Below, one piece after another: positions 63,232-64,000 of a stretch of 64,000 bases of DNA. Position numbers and translations under genes: made by a program. The notes beneath the pieces were generated by a model that was given only the letters and a program-made list of their open reading frames with translations, was not told the origin of the DNA and ran no database searches. Position 1 is the first letter of the stretch. The number at the start of each line of letters is the position of its first letter. This DNA is from Lentzea albida (GTDB lineage Bacteria > Actinomycetota > Actinomycetes > Mycobacteriales > Pseudonocardiaceae), in NCBI RefSeq assembly GCF_900111005.1, contig NZ_FOFV01000008.1, positions 1 through 64,000 on the forward strand, written 5' to 3'.

Positions 63232-64000
63232 TCAGCGTGTTCTTTCGGTCAACAGACCCGCCACCAGAGCCGTCCACCCGGTCTGGTGAGTGGCTCCGAG
63301 ACCCTCACCGGTGTCGCCGTCGAAGTACTCGCTGAAGGTGACATGACTGCGCCAAAGAGGTGATTCGGAGGCTTCGACGCGTTTGCCGTCCGACGGCCTG
63401 CGCCCGTCCTGGTCGGGGAGGAACAGCCCGACGAGGCGGTCCGAGAGCTCGTCCGCGACGGCGCCCGCGGTGACCCAGCGCCCGGAGTGCGTCGGCATCT
63501 CGACCTGGAACGTGCCGTCGTGGAACGCGCAGACCGTCCGCAACGCCTCGACCAGCAGCGCGTTGGTCGGCAGCCAGATCGGGCCGCGCCAGTTGGAGTT
63601 GCCGCCGAACATCGGCGTGTGCGACTCGCCCGGCTCGTAGCCCATGCGGTGGTCCTGGCCCGCGACCTTGACCTCCAGGCCCTCGCGGTGGGCGGCGCTG
63701 AGCGAGCGGATCCCGTGCGGCGACAGGAACTCCTGCTCGTCGAGCATCCGGTGCAGCACGCGCTTGAGCTTGCCCTCGTCGAGCAACGACACGAACGCGC
63801 CGCGCTCGTAGTGGAAGGTGATGAACTGCCGCAGTTTGGGCCGGCGCTTGAGCAGGTGGTCCAACCGGCTCGTGAACCCGTGCAGGTCGCTGAGCACCCA
63901 CGGCTCCAAGACCGCCGACGCGAGCAACGGGATGAGGCCCACCATCGACCGCACGCGCACCGGTTCGGACTCGATCTCGCCATCGGGACGCCGTCGCGAG
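63232..64000 (-). CDS. GH63/MGH1-type glycoside hydrolase, C-terminal part (cut by window edge)
   Basis: The last ~256 codons of a large glycosidase with an (alpha/alpha)6 barrel. MVGLIPLLASAVLEPW, then YEPGESHTPMFGGNSNWRGPIWLPTNALLVEALR (motif GGNSNWRGPIW) and ATHQTGWTALVAGLL are features of the GH63 glucosidase/mannosylglycerate hydrolase (MGH1) group. The frame is open to the window edge. The substrate probably is a glucosyl- or mannosyl-containing solute or glycan. It converges on nothing to the left except the transporter region. Confidence 0.85.
   Translation of the reverse strand, partial: SRRRPDGEIESEPVRVRSMVGLIPLLASAVLEPWVLSDLHGFTSRLDHLLKRRPKLRQFITFHYERGAFVSLLDEGKLKRVLHRMLDEQEFLSPHGIRSLSAAHREGLEVKVAGQDHRMGYEPGESHTPMFGGNSNWRGPIWLPTNALLVEALRTVCAFHDGTFQVEMPTHSGRWVTAGAVADELSDRLVGLFLPDQDGRRPSDGKRVEASESPLWRSHVTFSEYFDGDTGEGLGATHQTGWTALVAGLLTERTR

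Noticed and set aside
1-64000. tRNA, rRNA, CRISPR, insertion sequences, prophage
   Set aside because: I looked for conserved T-loop/acceptor patterns, regular spacer arrays, transposase motifs and phage structural genes on both strands and found none that I could support.

Overview
The window is high-GC DNA (about 70%) with actinobacterial gene content and the usual GTG starts and ATGA/GTGA overlaps. Features include a C+ type S18 protein, an SSB ending in DEPPF, Tat-dependent PhoX phosphatases, an F420/FMN split-barrel enzyme, a mycosin protease and GTP-dependent PEPCK. The order dnaB-rplI-rpsR-ssb-rpsF / GT87 membrane protein / ponA / DUF5318 / padR-ino1 matches the origin-proximal region of Mycobacterium tuberculosis (Rv0046c-Rv0058). 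The gene repertoire looks like the Pseudonocardiaceae (Lentzea/Saccharothrix/Amycolatopsis type). That family-level placement is inference.

Region by region. 1-3.6 kb: 5' end of dnaB, a 520-bp non-coding stretch with DnaA-box-like sites, the rpsF-ssb-rpsR-rplI operon and a secreted anchored protein. 3.7-13.7 kb: endonuclease IV, two GT87-type membrane glycosyltransferases around an SGNH hydrolase, PBP1A (ponA), a DUF5318 zinc protein, and padR-ino1. 13.7-18.1 kb: SDR, a 161-bp imperfect palindrome, a ComF-like/DprA-like pair, HAD phosphatase, MFS. 18.1-23.7 kb: two tandem phoX genes, each preceded by an 11-bp-periodic PHO-box-like repeat, then two tandem DUF3455 genes. 23.6-31.3 kb: MFS/SDR divergent pair, amidohydrolase with a CRP-like site, small ORFs, an orphan histidine kinase, a divergent nitric-oxide-synthase oxygenase and trmB. 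31.3-35.1 kb: an orphan mycosin and an ABC exporter operon with two paralogous ATPases around one permease. 35.2-41.9 kb: PPOX/HAD genes, a TetR-PPOX-SDR operon with a clear operator, a two-component system, and a membrane protein-YtrA-type GntR pair. 41.9-45.6 kb: a translationally coupled dynamin-GrpE-like-dynamin operon. 45.6-49.4 kb: S1-like protein, acidic Ca-binding-like protein, pckG, a small membrane protein and a helically phased cluster of DnaA boxes. 49.3-54.2 kb: septum-formation lipoprotein, secreted C15-like protein, SSS symporter with DUF3311 partner and GntR regulator. 54.2-64 kb: pxpA, ROK kinase, a GH38-like/NEW3-type protein, a large beta-helix-like membrane protein, an amino-acid ABC transporter, and the C-terminus of a GH63/MGH1-type glycosidase.

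Working themes are cell-envelope construction (ponA, GT87s, inositol synthesis), phosphate scavenging (phoX with PHO boxes) and central carbon/organic-acid use (pckG, SSS symporter). Local gene duplication recurs throughout: phoX x2, DUF3455 x2, GT87 x2, ABC ATPase x2, dynamin x2. The items most worth follow-up are the dynamin-GrpE-dynamin operon, the NOS-like enzyme with an altered heme-cysteine motif, the two DnaA-box clusters, the DprA/ComF pair, the palindromic element, and the secreted C15-like and GH38-like proteins that appear to lack standard catalytic residues. I saw no tRNA, rRNA, CRISPR array, insertion sequence or prophage gene.
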